Shown here: in pieces, positions 10,883 through 24,572 of the stretch
How the letters are laid out: each line of letters begins with the position of its first letter
Position numbering within the stretch: the first letter of the stretch is position 1
DNA from: Flammulina velutipes
Lineage: Eukaryota; Basidiomycota; Agaricomycetes; Agaricales; Physalacriaceae
Reading direction: 5' to 3'
NCBI GenBank assembly: GCA_011800155.1
Contig: CM022371.1
Span: 2,232,001 to 2,296,000, forward strand
DNA length: 64,000 nt
The notes under the pieces: model-generated
What the model was told of the DNA's origin: nothing
Seen by the model: only the letters and a program-made list of their open reading frames with translations
The model's database searches: none
Translations under genes and position numbers: made by a program

Positions 10883-13370
10883 CTACAATCTTTGCGGTAA
10901 CCAATGTCCACGAATAGTCTTTGCCACATGTGCCTCTGCAGATGTCCCAGGCCTCCTCAATGAACGCTTAAATTGACCGTCTTTCCCAAAACCGCACAAC
11001 AATTCCCGTCCGCCAAGAAAATGATGAACGCCTAAATCATCAGAATCAGAGCATTCGGCAAGTGACCCTGCCGAGGAAGTTTCTAGTGTGGCGTCTCCCA
11101 TATCCGGCTCCATTTCGGGCTCCTCCATGTCCGACGCTCTGTAATCATAGTCTTCATTATCGTCTGACACGAATGTGTTCCAAATCTCCTGTCCTTCCTG
11201 CATATTCAACTCCAGATCATGACCGTCGTCCATGTTCTCGTCCAGTATCTCGTCGTTGTCCCACTGGGGGTTGTCGCCATAATCATAGGAATCAGCGTAG
11301 ATGAGTTGGCCATCCGTCCCATACCATGAGAATGTCTCCATGCCGTTGTTCCAGAGAGCATCCATGCACAGCGGTAAGTCGTCTTCATCGTAGTGACCAG
11401 TATGTCGAAAATCTTCGTGTGCTTCATTTTCATTCACGTCCCAAGGATTCACCGCGCCATCCATGAAGTCGTCTTCTATGAGCTTAGCCGCTTCATCGGT
11501 TACATCGAGGCCTTCGTCCTGCGCAGTTAAGTAGAAGCCATCTTCCGATATCGGTCTGTCAAGGGCATACACGCCATGGTCGGAGAATGAGGGATGTTCA
11601 TCGTAGTCATCGACAAACAGGCTTTCCGAAGCATATACGTCTCTGGTCTCCTTCGGTAGCACTGGACTTGACATTCGTGGTTCGGCGATTTTAGGTTCGA
11701 ATGATGTGAAATATTTGGATATAACAGGTGCAGCAGGATGGAAAGTACGCTTTCCGTGCTGCGAGGCAGATTCGGAAGGGCCGAGGGATGGACTAGAAGA
11801 AAGGTGGATCTCGGAAGCGGGATTGTCGAAGTTAGGAACGTCAGATTTACAATCCCCTTTGGCGTCCAGTATATGAGAGGCCCATCGAGTTGGGCCCGTG
11901 TCTAGTATCACAGAGCTTTGTAATTCCTGGGGAGTAGGACGCGCTTTGGATGGAAAGTGAAAATCTGATTTTTCGATATCCCAAACTTCAGATTGCGCCT
12001 GAGGCGGAGGGCATGTCGTTTCGTCTTCGTCCGAGTGTAGTCTTTGGCGTTTGGGTGCTGCATCGCGATGTTTGGGAGTACGAGATACACGAAGCGGAGG
12101 GATAGCAGAAATAGGCGAGCTCCCCAGAGAAGAAGACACGATACTTGGATCGATCTTGCGCTTTCGTTTCGGCTTGATAGGTTTCTTCTCTCCTTCTTCC
12201 TCCTCTTCCTCCTCTTCGGCGGAAATTTCGCTCAACGGCTCTACTATCCTGCGCCCAGTCCCATGCTTCTGAACGGCCTTTGTCGATTTGTTCGGTCTAC
12301 TGTCATCATCCGCATCGTCGCCAGCGGGGGTGACATTCCCAGTCGTCTTGGGCTTGATGAGATGATTAGGGTTCAGAAAGCGATCCTCGGAGAAATGTAC
12401 AGGTGCTGTGAAGATGGTAAGACGCTGTATCTCCCGGTGCACAAACGTACTACTTTTCTTGTCGTGCTTTTTCTTAGATATAGACGTCTTCTCAGAGGCG
12501 CGTCCGCGGTTGAAAACACCCAAAGTGACGGGAAGTTTGGACTATCAGTGCTCGTCGGTCACGATGGTCACGACAAGGCAAGGGAAAGCGTACCGTCAAC
12601 CTGTGCTTCCCCACGTTCGAGGCGTTAAATCCATGCATAAGAGCGAGTCCCCGTGGTACCTTGTCTTTCTTCGCAATCTTCTCTCCTTTGGTCTTTCCCT
12701 TCCCCTTGCTATTGGGATCGCACACAACGACCTCGTCATCGTCATCGTTGTCGGATATTTCTTCGTTCTCGCTGTTCTCTTTCTCCGATGGCCTGACAAT
12801 GGCTCTTTTGGCTCTCCTCCGTTCTCGACGTTCGGTAAGGCCTAATGAGCATAAGATCTAGACTGATGGACGTCGAGAGAATGACTTACGAGCCGCATGT
12901 TCGTCGTCAGAGGGTTCCACGACTTTCTGTTTCTTGGCTGGTATGGGTTCAGTAGGTTTCGACGAGCGTTTCTTCGTTGATGGAACTCCCAGCGTCGTCT
13001 GGCTCTCTTTAGTAGGTGATTTGGGTCGCTGTCGTTTAGGGGGTTCAGGGGATTCACGAGTCGAGTTGTGGGAGAGCGCGAGCGCGATAGTCTTTGCAGC
13101 GCGAGGTTTCAGAATAGGCGTATCGAATCCGCAGCGAGACATTTCCTTTGCAGGCGCAGGATGCAGGGAACCGCCAGTGGGCGACTCTAGAGGTCCTTGC
13201 TGAGCATAGATTTTCGCGTTTATCTGTTGTTCCTTTACAAAAGAGGACAAGAAAGTGCCTTTGTTGACTCTAGGAAGCTGGCTAAGGGATGCCGAGAGTG
13301 ACTGGTTGGGAGTCATGGTGGAAGGAAGGCAAGACCCATAAACGCCCACAACGCGATCAACTCTACTCAT
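10883..13370 (-). CDS. Large, mostly disordered acidic nuclear-type protein, unknown function
   Basis: Three exons give about 790 residues. The first holds SLSASLSQLPRVNKGTFLSS and then a Lys/Pro-rich region. The second has ERRERRRAKRAIVRP, a poly-Asp run and GLALMHGFNASNVGKHRLT. The third is long and acidic, with basic clusters such as KPIKPKRKRKIDP that look like nuclear localisation signals, a run of eight or so Glu, and a very acidic Asp/Glu/Tyr region. The extreme C-terminus is different: FKRSLRRPGTSAEAHVAKTI followed by RGHWLPQRL, an amphipathic and probably conserved ending. I do not recognise the family. The start at 13370 is the longest; an ATG at 13317 (MTPNQSL) is equally possible. 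Chromatin or DNA-repair roles are only a guess from composition. Confidence 0.7.
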
Positions 13371-13689
13371 ATGTCACGGTCACGCGATACTGGGGTTGTC
13401 AATAACCAAGTATAGGATGCGTATCGATGAAGAAAACTGTGCGCCACACGGTGCTTAATCCTTTCACTGAGAAGCACCATCACGCTCTGCACACAGTCGC
13501 GGGTATCACTCGCTACTCAATAATCGAAGCGGTCCTCATCGATTATCAGCCATCTTCACCACGTTCAGAGATTTCTTGAACGATAAGGCTATTGAACCTG
13601 CAGAAGGTTTGATGCTATGATGCTTTATATTGGTGAATACATGACTCGGCGGTGTATGGCTATTAATCCGAATGAAATGAAGGCTAGAT
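13371..13689. other. Intergenic region, promoter side of the disordered-protein gene
   Basis: About 320 bp between the 5' end of the disordered-protein gene and the 3' end of the thiolase gene, both on the minus strand. I see nothing recognisable in it. Confidence 0.4.
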
Positions 13690-15174
<1,485 letters not shown>

Positions 15175-15367
15175 TTAAGAGATCCTGCTATCGCCCGAAA
15201 TCAAATCGTACGATCAGTCAGAGAACAAAGTGAAATGAATGATCGCGCACGCCTTGTTTCCTTTTTCTTCGGTTTCGCGTTATTCGTCGCTAATTCTTAC
15301 TCATTTCACGCTGTTCCGTTAACGCAGGCCATGAATAGACTATTTTACTTCTCCAATCGGAAATACA

Positions 15368-16090
15368 TCAGCATCTCGCATTCACGGCCGTACCGAGCAC
15401 TACAAACCACTTCTCCATCCATCGCAGATGCCCTGGACTTGACGGCATATCATCTGCACTCATCAGTTCATCCACGGCTGCGGCCGTCTCGCATGGATGC
15501 AGATACCAGCACGGATTTCCCGAGGTTGGGTGATCCCCTTGCGACAACAATGGAAAACTGGATCCATCTTGTGTCAGCCCGAACGTAGTCCGAGTGGTCC
15601 CAGTAACCAAACTTGAACGAAACAAAGACGTCTCGACAAGCTCAGACAAAGATAACACGCTTCCACCTAGGATACCCGAGTCACTCGAATATATCTGAGA
15701 CAGTAACAAGAGACTCACCAGCGTCGTGCATCGTGAAATAAAAGGCCGGTGCTTGGAAAGTGGCAGAGTACACCACATACTGGCAACAGCATAGAATATC
15801 GCCAGATCGGGGTGGGATAGCAGCAGTGGCGGGATCATCGTCAGTCTCGAGAACAAAGTCTTCGGCGGATGATGTTCTCCTAACATGCATTGTTGTTCGA
15901 GACAAGTATCCAAGATCTTTCACCGTCTTCAGCGCCGTAAGCATCAGTTGGATCACAGAGCAGAGAGACAGCCAACAGTATGTTCATTCCAAGACCAGCC
16001 TTTGCACGCCACAGTAGCAGGCGTAGATGGTTCATCTGCGTACTTTTCAATCAAAGCGTGGCAAGCGACATCAAATTCGGAGCGAAGCAT
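15368..16090 (-). CDS. ATG10: ATG10-like E2 enzyme of autophagy
   Basis: Three exons (16090-15977, 15926-15719, 15666-15368) give 206 residues. ATG10 is the E2-like enzyme that transfers ATG12 to ATG5, needed for autophagosome growth. The family's N-terminal MLRSEFDVACHALIEKY, the GYLSRTTMHV stretch, the strand YVVYSATFQAPAFYF and the catalytic-cysteine segment PCWYLHPCETAAAVDEL are all present in order; the active cysteine is the one in HPCET. The start at 16090 is the family start; a longer frame up to 16183 is not needed. It is easily missed in annotation because it is short, divergent and split. It is head-to-head with a ribosomal protein gene, 173 bp apart. Confidence 0.82.
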
Positions 16091-16263
16091 GACTGGCTCA
16101 CGTGGGCCTGAATGTCTACACCTATGCAGTAGGCTGAAATAAGGTTTGAAGCCACCGGACCCAAGCAAACATACGCAAAGCATTATCGCCTCGAAAACTT
16201 AGCTCGTCCAACTGCCGGCTTTCTCAATCTCAGCGGTCCCATCCTCGCCGCTCTTAATTCACC
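16091..16263. promoter_or_regulatory. Divergent promoter region ATG10 / ribosomal protein eS1
   Basis: 173 bp between two start codons facing away from each other. It must serve a very strongly expressed ribosomal protein gene on one side and a weakly expressed autophagy gene on the other. No TATA box is evident. Confidence 0.5.
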
Positions 16264-17242
16264 ATGGCTGTTGGAAAGGTGCGTCGCCATCGAGCCCCAC
16301 GACGAGCTCGCCCGCTCATCGTTACCCTCTACAGAACAAGCGCCTCTCCAAGGGCAAAAAGGGTATCAAGAAGAAGGTAGTGGATCCCTTCTCACGCAAG
16401 GGTGCGTCGCCCAAAATCTACACGTCTTTCTCGTATTAACGACGTCGCCTCTAGAATGGTACGACATCAAGGCGCCTTCCATCTTCGAAGTGCGCAACGT
16501 CGGCAAGACCCTCGTTAACAGGTCGCAGGGCCTCAGTGAGTGTCATGGATTGGCCATCTGGATTTGCGACTTATCAGATCCCAGAAAACGCAAACGACTC
16601 GCTGAAGGGCCGTATCATCGAAGTGTCGCTGGGAGACCTCGCCAAAGACGAGGAACAATCCTTCCGCAAAATGCGCCTACGAATCGATGAAGTGCAGGGC
16701 AAGAACTGCCTCACAAATTTCCACGGCATGGACTTCACCTCTGACAAACTCCGTTCTCTCGTTCGCAAGTGGCAGACTCTGATTGAAGCACACGTCGATG
16801 TTAAGACCACCGACGGCTACCTCCTCCGCCTCTTCGCTATTGGTTTCACCAAGCGAAGACCGTCACAGGTCAGGAAGACGACCTACGCACAATCGAGTCA
16901 GATTCGGGAGATCAGGAAGAAGATGTTCGAGATCATGACACGGGAGGCAACGAGCTGTGACTTGAAGGACTTGGTGCAAAAGTTCATTCCTGAAGCTATT
17001 GGACGGGAGATTGAGAAGGCGTCGAGGAGCATCTACCCCCTCCAGAACGTCTATGTCCGAAAAGCCAAGATCCTAAAGGCACCAAAGTTCGACATCAACA
17101 AGCTCATGGAACTGCACGGCGAGTCAACGGATGTGAGTATTTTCACTTTACGCAACGTCTCCGTTGCTGACCTCCGTTGCAGGAGACTGGTACCCGGATT
17201 GCGAAGGACTTCAAGGAGCCCGAGGTCCTCGAATCAGTGTAA
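16264..17242 (+). CDS. RPS1: 40S ribosomal protein eS1 (S3a family)
   Basis: Component of the small ribosomal subunit near the mRNA exit. The first exon is only MAVGK, a typical fungal ribosomal gene layout. It is followed by [66 protein letters not shown], and the conserved [20 protein letters not shown]. The third intron uses the acceptor ATCCCAG rather than the nearer ATCAG; only this keeps the family sequence LKNANDSL in frame. The last intron falls between ESTD and [10 protein letters not shown]. The protein ends KEPEVLESV. The length of about 255 residues is normal. Confidence 0.95.
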
Positions 17243-17425
17243 TCTTCGTCATGTAGCCATATATTTTTCTATGCTGCCTCTATGTCTCTATTTACGAGCA
17301 TGCCATGCATTTCCGCATACTATTTGAGGAACTGGCGCCATTTGTATGAATAACCGTGCAACAGCGTGCACCTAAGCGGAAGCTGTAAACATAAAATTTC
17401 CAATCCCCGTCTGCTCTCAGCCACC

Positions 17426-18133
17426 ATGTCGCAAGCCCTCGATGTCGAATACCTGAAAAGCCATCTACAGGCGCACCCAGACTTTCCGAAGAAGGTGGGA
17501 CGACGTTGTGGCTTGCGTTGTAATGCTAACCGCAGCGTAGGGCATCGTTTTCCTCGATATTTTCCCAATTCTACGGAATCCACTCGCCTTCGAGACTCTG
17601 ATAACCCATTTTCTGCACCATATCACCTCAGTCACGATACCAAAGCTACCATCTGGTAAAATCGATGTTGTTGTTGGATTGGATGCTCGGGGATTTTTGC
17701 TGGGCCCTATCCTCGCACTGCGTCTAGGTGCTGCCTTTGTGCCCGTCCGGAAGCAAGGCAAGCTCCCCGGAGACTGTCTCAAGGTCTCGTATGAAAAAGA
17801 GTATGGAACGGTGAGCCCAATTGTTCAAATTTTTATGGCGACGATGCTGACAGCTCGGAAGGACGCTTTTGAGATGCAGAGAGACGCGATCAAGCCTGGA
17901 CAAAATGTCATCGTTGTTGACGATCTAATCGCCACCGGCAAGACAAACTCACTGATCCATTCTACATTCGCTGACTTCAGCTAACAGGTGGATCCGCCAA
18001 GGCAGCTGGTCAGCTTATCTCCCAGATTGGCGCAAACACCGTTGAATACCTCTTCATCATCGAACTCATGTTCTTGAAGGCTGCGTCGACCTTGGATGCT
18101 CCCGTCTATTCCATTGTACAATCCGATGACTAG
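17426..18133 (+). CDS. Adenine phosphoribosyltransferase
   Basis: Purine salvage enzyme that makes AMP from adenine and PRPP. Motifs in order: GIVFLDIFPILRNPLAF, VVGLDARGFLLGPILALRLG, RKQGKLPG, SYEKEYGTDAFEMQRDAI and the PRPP loop VIVVDDLIATGGSAKAAGQ, ending PVYSIVQSDD. Four exons. The third intron (17938-17987) cuts the PRPP loop between ATG and GS. It starts with GC rather than GT, in the good context ACCG|GCAAGA, and ends CTAACAG. Without removing it the reading frame fails. The length of about 185 residues fits the family. All catalytic residues that I can place are present. Confidence 0.93.
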
Positions 18134-18162
18134 ATAATATAACTAGAGACTAGAGGGTATAG

Positions 18163-21100
18163 TTAAACCAATAATCTAGTGTTCAGTAGAGCATGACCAT
18201 TGAGATACAAAATACGTGGAGGTACATCTCCATCAGCCGAGACTGGTGTTCGTCCTTCGGGATCCAATGATACCATGAGCTGTCCGAACCCTTCCCTTTC
18301 CGCCAGAGAAATCATCTCGTCCACGATCGTTCCAGATTTGCGAGTGAGAACGAGTATCGGGATGCCGCTAATGTCCCCAGCGTCCGTGATCTCTCTTTCT
18401 TCTGCCGTTGGGTTGATCCCGGCCTCCTCGTCGCTCACAACCAACACCGCGGCAGCACCAGCATCTCTGGCCATAACCAACTTCTGTAAGAAGGTACAAT
18501 CCCCGCGATAAGTGAGAAGGACAACGTCTTCATATGACCCGTTGAATGCATTACAGCCCAGGAGATTGTCTTCTACCCGGTAGACCGGTAATGATTGGGT
18601 GTGAGAGAAACGAAGTGGCTCTTGAGGCGGCGATATAGGTTTTACAGAGACATCACCTCCAAAGTGGCCAGTGTATCCAATGAGGAACTCGTTTTTGCTG
18701 TCCGGAGGACCATCGATGTCCACGATGTCAAGCATCGGATCCACGACATCTAGATGAAATCGTAGGAGAACGTCGGGATCGCGAAAGGCGCTCGCCTCGT
18801 CGAAAGTAGAATTCTTGTACTGGTCGCCGAATATATTTTTGTCGTTGATATAGACTATCTGGCCTGGTCGAACATTGTAATGTCCCACTGTAAATGACGT
18901 TAGCGCGTAATCAATACTATATGGAAGATAACGTACGGCGTTTAACTTCGTACCCTTTGCCGTCCAGTCGTCGAACGATATGAGTACGCACTCCTGTTAC
19001 ATTGTATATCATGTATCCACCATCGATGGGTAAGACTTTCATGAGGTTCGGGCTGAGGTCCTCGGGAACAGCCTTGCCATTTGGCGAAAGAATGAAATCA
19101 TAGGTCTGCAACGAATTAGGTATACAACTCAATCGGACGTTAAGACACTCACGAACAAGTCAACTTTAGGTCGCTCGCACCATCCATCGGGTGTCCAAGA
19201 ATTCTTTTCAGCGTCACTGGGATGCAGATCGACAAGTTCCCTCGAATATTCTGCATCCCCACGGGATCGGACACCCTGCACCAAGGAATGTGAATCTTTA
19301 TTTGGCGCAAAGTAGGGCTCATATGCTGGACATTGATGATTGACCACTTTGCGAAGTCTTTTGCGAGCCGATGGAACAGGCCGTAGGTGTTCTCGTCCCA
19401 AGGTCAAGATGTGGCCTTCTGTAGTAAAGACATAGTTTGAGTCGTCACTGTGCAAGAAATTTTCCTCGTCGAATAAGAGGTAGAGATACTGGATATTATG
19501 ATTAGTTTTACTTGGTCAAGAGCCGATAACGAATTCACTTTGAGGGTTTCCGATAATGCGAAAGACTCCATTCGATCATCCTGTTTGTTCGTCCGAAGAT
19601 CTTGAATGCCGCACAATCCACACGCTACTTTGGAACGAGTGACAAGATCAAACAGTATTCGCTCTCCCACATCCAGATAGAAAGGATCCCGAGTAGCCTG
19701 AACAATTTTGAGCGATATTCGAGCATGAGCAGTCTTCCGGACTTACCCTATACAAGTACCACGTTGACTCGATAAATTCTGAAAAACCGTTGAGGAATGA
19801 ACGAGACAGAGATGATATTTGCTGACCTGGCCTTAATGGATATTGGAAAGATGTTCCCTTTTTGAAATTTGTGTCGAACACTTCTGGTAAGCCAGAATGT
19901 CGCCGCCAGAGATTATAATCTGTGAGGGATGAGGTTCCGACAATCTGAGCACGAGTACGACGCACACATCAAGTGTAGTTTGATCGCGCTCTGTACGTCT
20001 CCCGCTAAAACCTGTAGACCTGGCCAGAAAGCGGAAAGCGAATCCACAGAATAGAATGCAGTATCGCCGGTTTTCATGTTGACATTTCGATACTTCAAAG
20101 TATGTCAGAAAGGATTCAAGATATTGAGATGGCACGCGAACCCAAAATCCATCTGTTGCTCTTGAGTACCTCATTATAGAGGCATATGCATCGTCCCAGA
20201 CGTCCAGAAACTCTGAGTCCCCTGTCAGACTATTCATTAGAATACAGCACATACTCTCTATGATTTATACGTACCACTCATGATATACCATTTCAGAGCA
20301 TATTCATAGAACGAATCGATTCCTGCGCCGATACCTGCTATTTCTGGCGCAGTCCATTCCTGTAAATGTTATAGTTGTATCCCGCGACGAGAGCAGGGAA
20401 ACGTACCCCCGTCCAAGTATTGATGGTGTTACCGACGAGCCCAATGTCGGACTTGCGATTCCATATCGCAAAGAAGGCTTTATAGGCAGCCTTTTCGAAT
20501 CGATCATCTCCAGTAAGTCTGCTGAGTGTAGCAAACTCCAATATCAGTGAACCTGCTCCAGCAGCGCAAGTTTCGAGGGTTTCGCCTCTCATGAGCCCAT
20601 GTCGGAGGTTAATCTATGAATCACTGTCAGTATCAAATATGTAATTGGTTCGTCTAACATACTCTCGCGTAAGGAAGGCCGGTTGGAGTAGAGAATGCAG
20701 GTAGTAGACGCTTTCCTAGGTCATGTGCCAGGACAAGTAGCTCGTCGTTGTACCAAGGGAGGAAGAAAGGTTGTCCAGTCTGGTTGGCGTATATGTGGCC
20801 GGATAACAGACCACCTAGTACTCGTATTGTAGTCTCGAACACTTGTGGTTTGGTATTCACGTTGAATGAAACCGAATCGACAACGTTCTTGACGGCAGTA
20901 GAGAAGCCTGCCGTGTCGCCTAGGACGACGAATGTATCGAGGACATCAATTAGGGTCAAGGAGAAGTTTCCGGCGACGTCGTTTGAGGCAATGTTCGATC
21001 TGTTATATGCGTACAGTGAGGGTCCGTCTAGGCTTGTCTTTGCACAGAACTCACTCACGGATTAGCCCAGTCGGGGCCTTGACCAGAGCACGACAGTGGC

Positions 21101-21443
21101 ATTAGCTATAGCAGGTCTGGAATAAGCGTCGGAAGTGATGAGACGTATAAAAGCTACCTCGTCAAGAGGAAATGCTGGAACCGTGTCAGTTGAGTTGCAC
21201 GCGTGGTGAGCAGCACAACGCACCGTGGTTCATATAGTTGTCAAATCCATGGTACCACAGCTCTCGAACCTTTTCGCTGCATAGTAGTTGAACATCTCAG
21301 TGACTCTATGCCAGGTGTTCGTGTGCGCACCGAGTTGCTATTTTGCGGTCCGTGGTCCAGCTGGGCAGCCCTGTCGTCGCCGCTCTTGAAGTCGCGAGCA
21401 CATCGGCGACGGCGACGAGCAGCCAATATTGGTGCCAGTGCAT
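18163..21443 (-). CDS. EDEM/Mnl1-type ER alpha-mannosidase (GH47) with protease-associated domain
   Basis: Trims N-glycans on misfolded glycoproteins to mark them for ER-associated degradation. The start at 21443 gives a signal peptide ([20 protein letters not shown]). After it come [98 protein letters not shown] and [17 protein letters not shown], all GH47/EDEM signatures. The C-terminal third holds a PA domain ([34 protein letters not shown]), as in EDEM3 and yeast Mnl1 relatives. Several NxS/T sites occur. There is no KDEL-type tail (it ends ALLNTRLLV), so retention would need partners. More than ten exons. The GH47 core separates it from Golgi class I mannosidases by the ELMPLSC and ESFALSET context. 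Confidence 0.9.
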
Positions 21444-21874
21444 GAGCAGGCTGATGTCGTGGCAGAAGCCAAGTCCGTTTGGCCGTCGGCCATCACGCTT
21501 CCTCTTACCATCATGTCTGTCTCCAATATTCTCGGCGAATACATGTTAAAAGGATGGGTACAGTGCCCAGCCAGCTCAATGCTGTCTCTGCTAATTATTG
21601 CAGGTATTAACCGACCGTACTTGCTCAAACGACTCGTGCAACGTTCCACTGATGCGCTCGCCAACCGGTCGCTCGCCGGTCGTGCATTTTTGTGCAAACT
21701 GTGACCAGCGACCAGACGGTACGCGTTTTTCTCATTCCTTGTATCCTCAGCCTATATCTCTGTCTAGCACCAGTCCAGCGTCCAAGCCTTCAACTCGTCC
21801 CTACCACCGATCCATCCGTATCAAGCACTTCGTCTGATTCGCACATCTCCCGCACATCCACCCCTCCAACAGAA

Positions 21875-22725
21875 ATGTCCAGCGCGCTGAGCTCACCAAC
21901 ATTTGCTCTGCCGCCAGAGACCGCAGAAAGTCGCCGACGTCGAGAACAATCGGACATGGCATCCTCAGAAATCGGAAAACGCCTCCTGAAGGGCTGGGCA
22001 ATGTTGGCAGAGGAGTGCCCAAATATGCAGTGCTTTGGTGTTCCTCTCGTTCGTCCTCCAAAGGCAGGAGATGCGACAGACCCCCACAAGGTCAGTTGCA
22101 TGTCGATATTTTATACGGACTAGAAAATGACACTGCTTGCTAGGAATGCGTGGTCTGCGCGACTCGTTATGTCACTGACACAGACTGGACCGGCAGACAG
22201 ACCCTTGTTCCTGTCGCCGAGAAAGAATCGCTCGTTCCGCCAATCGCGACGCCCCTCACCTCTTCTCAATCGAGTTATACGGCTCAGGTATGTTGTTGTT
22301 TCGTCTATCGCAATGTCCGCAATTGACGCGTCCTGTAGATTCCAATACCGCTCCCAGTGCCCCATCGGAGTGTGGAAGTAAGTGTGGTTTACCTCGAGTC
22401 ACTGATTTCCTAACAATCGCAGGCATCCGCGTATAGCGCCCAGTTTGATACGACATCAGTACTTAAGATTCTTCGAATCCTTCTTGCGTGATCTGACGAA
22501 TGACCACAGACGACTTCTATACTTGCAACCCTCGACAACGCGGCAGCAGCTCTGGAGCGCTCGTTACAAACCTTGACCTCGAAATTAACAGTGCTCTCAG
22601 ACGGGTATTCTCCTGTGGATCCCCTTACCATTGGCTTGACTGCAGATGCTATGTCCAAAACCGCTCAGGCATTAACTCATGTGAAGCAACTGCAGTCAAG
22701 CGAAAGGCAAAACTTTACTCAGTAA
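21875..22725 (+). CDS. ZNRD2 / SSSCA1-like (autoantigen p27 family) zinc-binding protein
   Basis: The N-terminal domain shows the family motif SEIGKRLLKGWAMLAEECPN followed by CFGVPLVRPPKAGD and, after an intron, KECVVCATRYVTDTD. These give two cysteine pairs for one zinc. The middle is Ser/Thr/Pro-rich. The last exon is a helical stretch (TSILATLDNAAAALERSLQ, LTADAMSKTAQALTHVKQLQ). Five exons with consistent phases and a stop at 22723-22725. The start at 21875 (MSSALSSPTFALPPE) was taken because the upstream extension of this frame begins only with GTG. The vertebrate relative is linked to centromere antigens and tankyrase binding; its fungal role is unknown. Confidence 0.8.
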
Positions 22726-22997
22726 AGCTCATGTGTGCCGGCCACATTGACTCGGTACGTCTATTCACCTCCTTCTTCATTCATCGCAACATATCAAGTT
22801 AATCACCCACCCAGGGCTGCTTTACATGTTCTACACATAGATAAGCGTGATAACGATGATGATTGAACTCAACCCCGCAAAGACGCTAGCGTGGCAGCCT
22901 CATGTTATCCATGTGTGTGCGAATATGCAAGATCGTGACACCTATTTACGCCCTTTGACTTGCTTCCCTCATCCTCGATCTCCGCCCCTCACCAGCA

Positions 22998-24558
22998 ATG
23001 CGCAAGCTCTCCCTAAACGTCTTCAAACGGTTTGGTCGTTCGAATAATGACGCCAAGAAAGACGACACTAAACAGAGTGATTTGTCACATTCCACGCCAA
23101 ATCTTCTTGGGAGCATTACCAGTAGCAGGCATGTGGCAAGACAACGCCTTCGTAAACGTGTCTCTGGCGCTACTGAGTCCTTTGGAGTCGGTACCCTTCA
23201 ATAACGGATTGTTTGTATGCAGTACTCATGCTTTGAACTTTGTGATCGTTAGAGTTTTCCGGTGTACAACAACGAAAGCCCCGCCTTCTCTGGACAAGTT
23301 TACCCCGCACATGCTAGCCACTCTAGCCCTATGATTAACGACGCAAGCCGTCACCGACTTGTAGAACAGTTCACCGACTACGAACCTGACGATCCTGACA
23401 TGACGTTCGAGTTTGTCGACCGACCACATCCCCCTTTCAGCCATGCGGCAGACGTCATGCCTTCAAGAGAGCAAGCTAGCATTTCTGGCTCGTCAATGCT
23501 CTCCGACGCCTCTCCGAGCTATTCTCACTCCGTTACGGCGAGCCCGATGGACCGACGTCGGTCGTCCCGGTCATCCGCCAACTCTTCACGGTCTCCGCGT
23601 ATGCCATACACACCCACGCCCATCCCTGCGGGGAGCCTTCTCGAGGTGAGTTCGATTGAGAACCCATGAACATTCGTTGAAATTAGATTAATAGCGCAAT
23701 ACTCTTCCCCGTTCTGCTGCATCGTCACGGAAGCACTCAAGGCCACGTTCATCACCTACATCCCCACAGGAAGCTCCGGTAATGATTGTCATTGGGTCGT
23801 AAAATGGGATAGATGACTGACCATTACACAAGCGGTCACCGTTGATTCCAACTACTTCGCCACATCTACCACCCGCCCAAGAATCTAAACACAAGATTGG
23901 GCCTTCAACTTACTATATCATACCTGGAGGTATGAGAGTCATCTTCCGAGACGAAGCTGGGAACGAAATAACAAGGTGCGACCCGTGGCAAAGCCGTCTA
24001 AAGACCGACAAATATCCTAGTGCTCTTTCCTAGGGTAGGCGATTTCAGTTCTCCAAATCCTAGGAAGCGAATTGCTCCCATTGTGATTCAAGACGAAGAT
24101 GGGAAGGTCCTGTATAAGTGAGTTGATTATGTGCAGTGTTATTTTGATCTTACCAAGGTGCAGGTCTCCCGAGGAGTCTGTTACTGATGATGGTTTTGAA
24201 CGTACTGTAACACCCACAGAAGGTGACACTAGTAGTACGGAACCGTGTCCGCATTGCCATCACTCTCGCAGGTCTCGACACCATCGCTCCAGGGCAAGAC
24301 GCCCAAGGTGAAATCAATTCCATTAATTCCTACTGAGAGTTTGAACTAAACACCTCTCAGATCGTCTGACGAGGACTCTCAAAACCATAGTCGGATCGTC
24401 TATCCACCGTACGAGAAACCCAACATTATACTCATTGACGGGTACGGTCGTTTGGTACCAATGTGAGTCTCGCTGCGCATCTCGAAATGCTTCAAGATTG
24501 ACGAAAGAACAGACGAGGAGAAGCGCCGGCCCCAGTCGGAAACGTACATAGTGGATAG
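22998..24558 (+). CDS. Unknown Ser/Pro-rich protein with three copies of a strand motif
   Basis: Starts MRKLSLNVFKRFGRSNNDAK and ends VPIRGEAPAPVGNVHSG with TAG at 24556-24558. About eight exons. The second intron boundary is uncertain: donor near 23187, or possibly near 23134. The first two thirds are disordered and rich in Ser, Pro and Arg, with an acidic patch (YEPDDPDMTFEFVDRPHPPF). The last third holds three related segments: GGMRVIFRDEAGNEITR, IAPIVIQDEDGKVLY and KPNIILIDGYGRLVPI. Between the second and third lies a His/Arg-rich CPHCHHSRRSRHH patch. I do not recognise the family. Its 3' end is 14 bp from the convergent FAF1-like gene. Confidence 0.65.
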
Positions 24559-24572
24559 TACAAACCTTCCTT

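Noticed and set aside
10456..10976. Plus-strand frames between the GTPase and the disordered-protein gene
   Set aside because: No recognisable domain; one depends on a non-ATG start, and the end overlaps the real minus-strand gene.
16091..16183. Longer ATG10 N-terminus
   Set aside because: The family begins at the MLRSEFDVACHAL-type segment, and no splice join makes the upstream part match anything.
21692..21874. Upstream extension of the ZNRD2-like protein
   Set aside because: The extension starts at GTG and has no conserved sequence; ATG at 21875 precedes the conserved domain.
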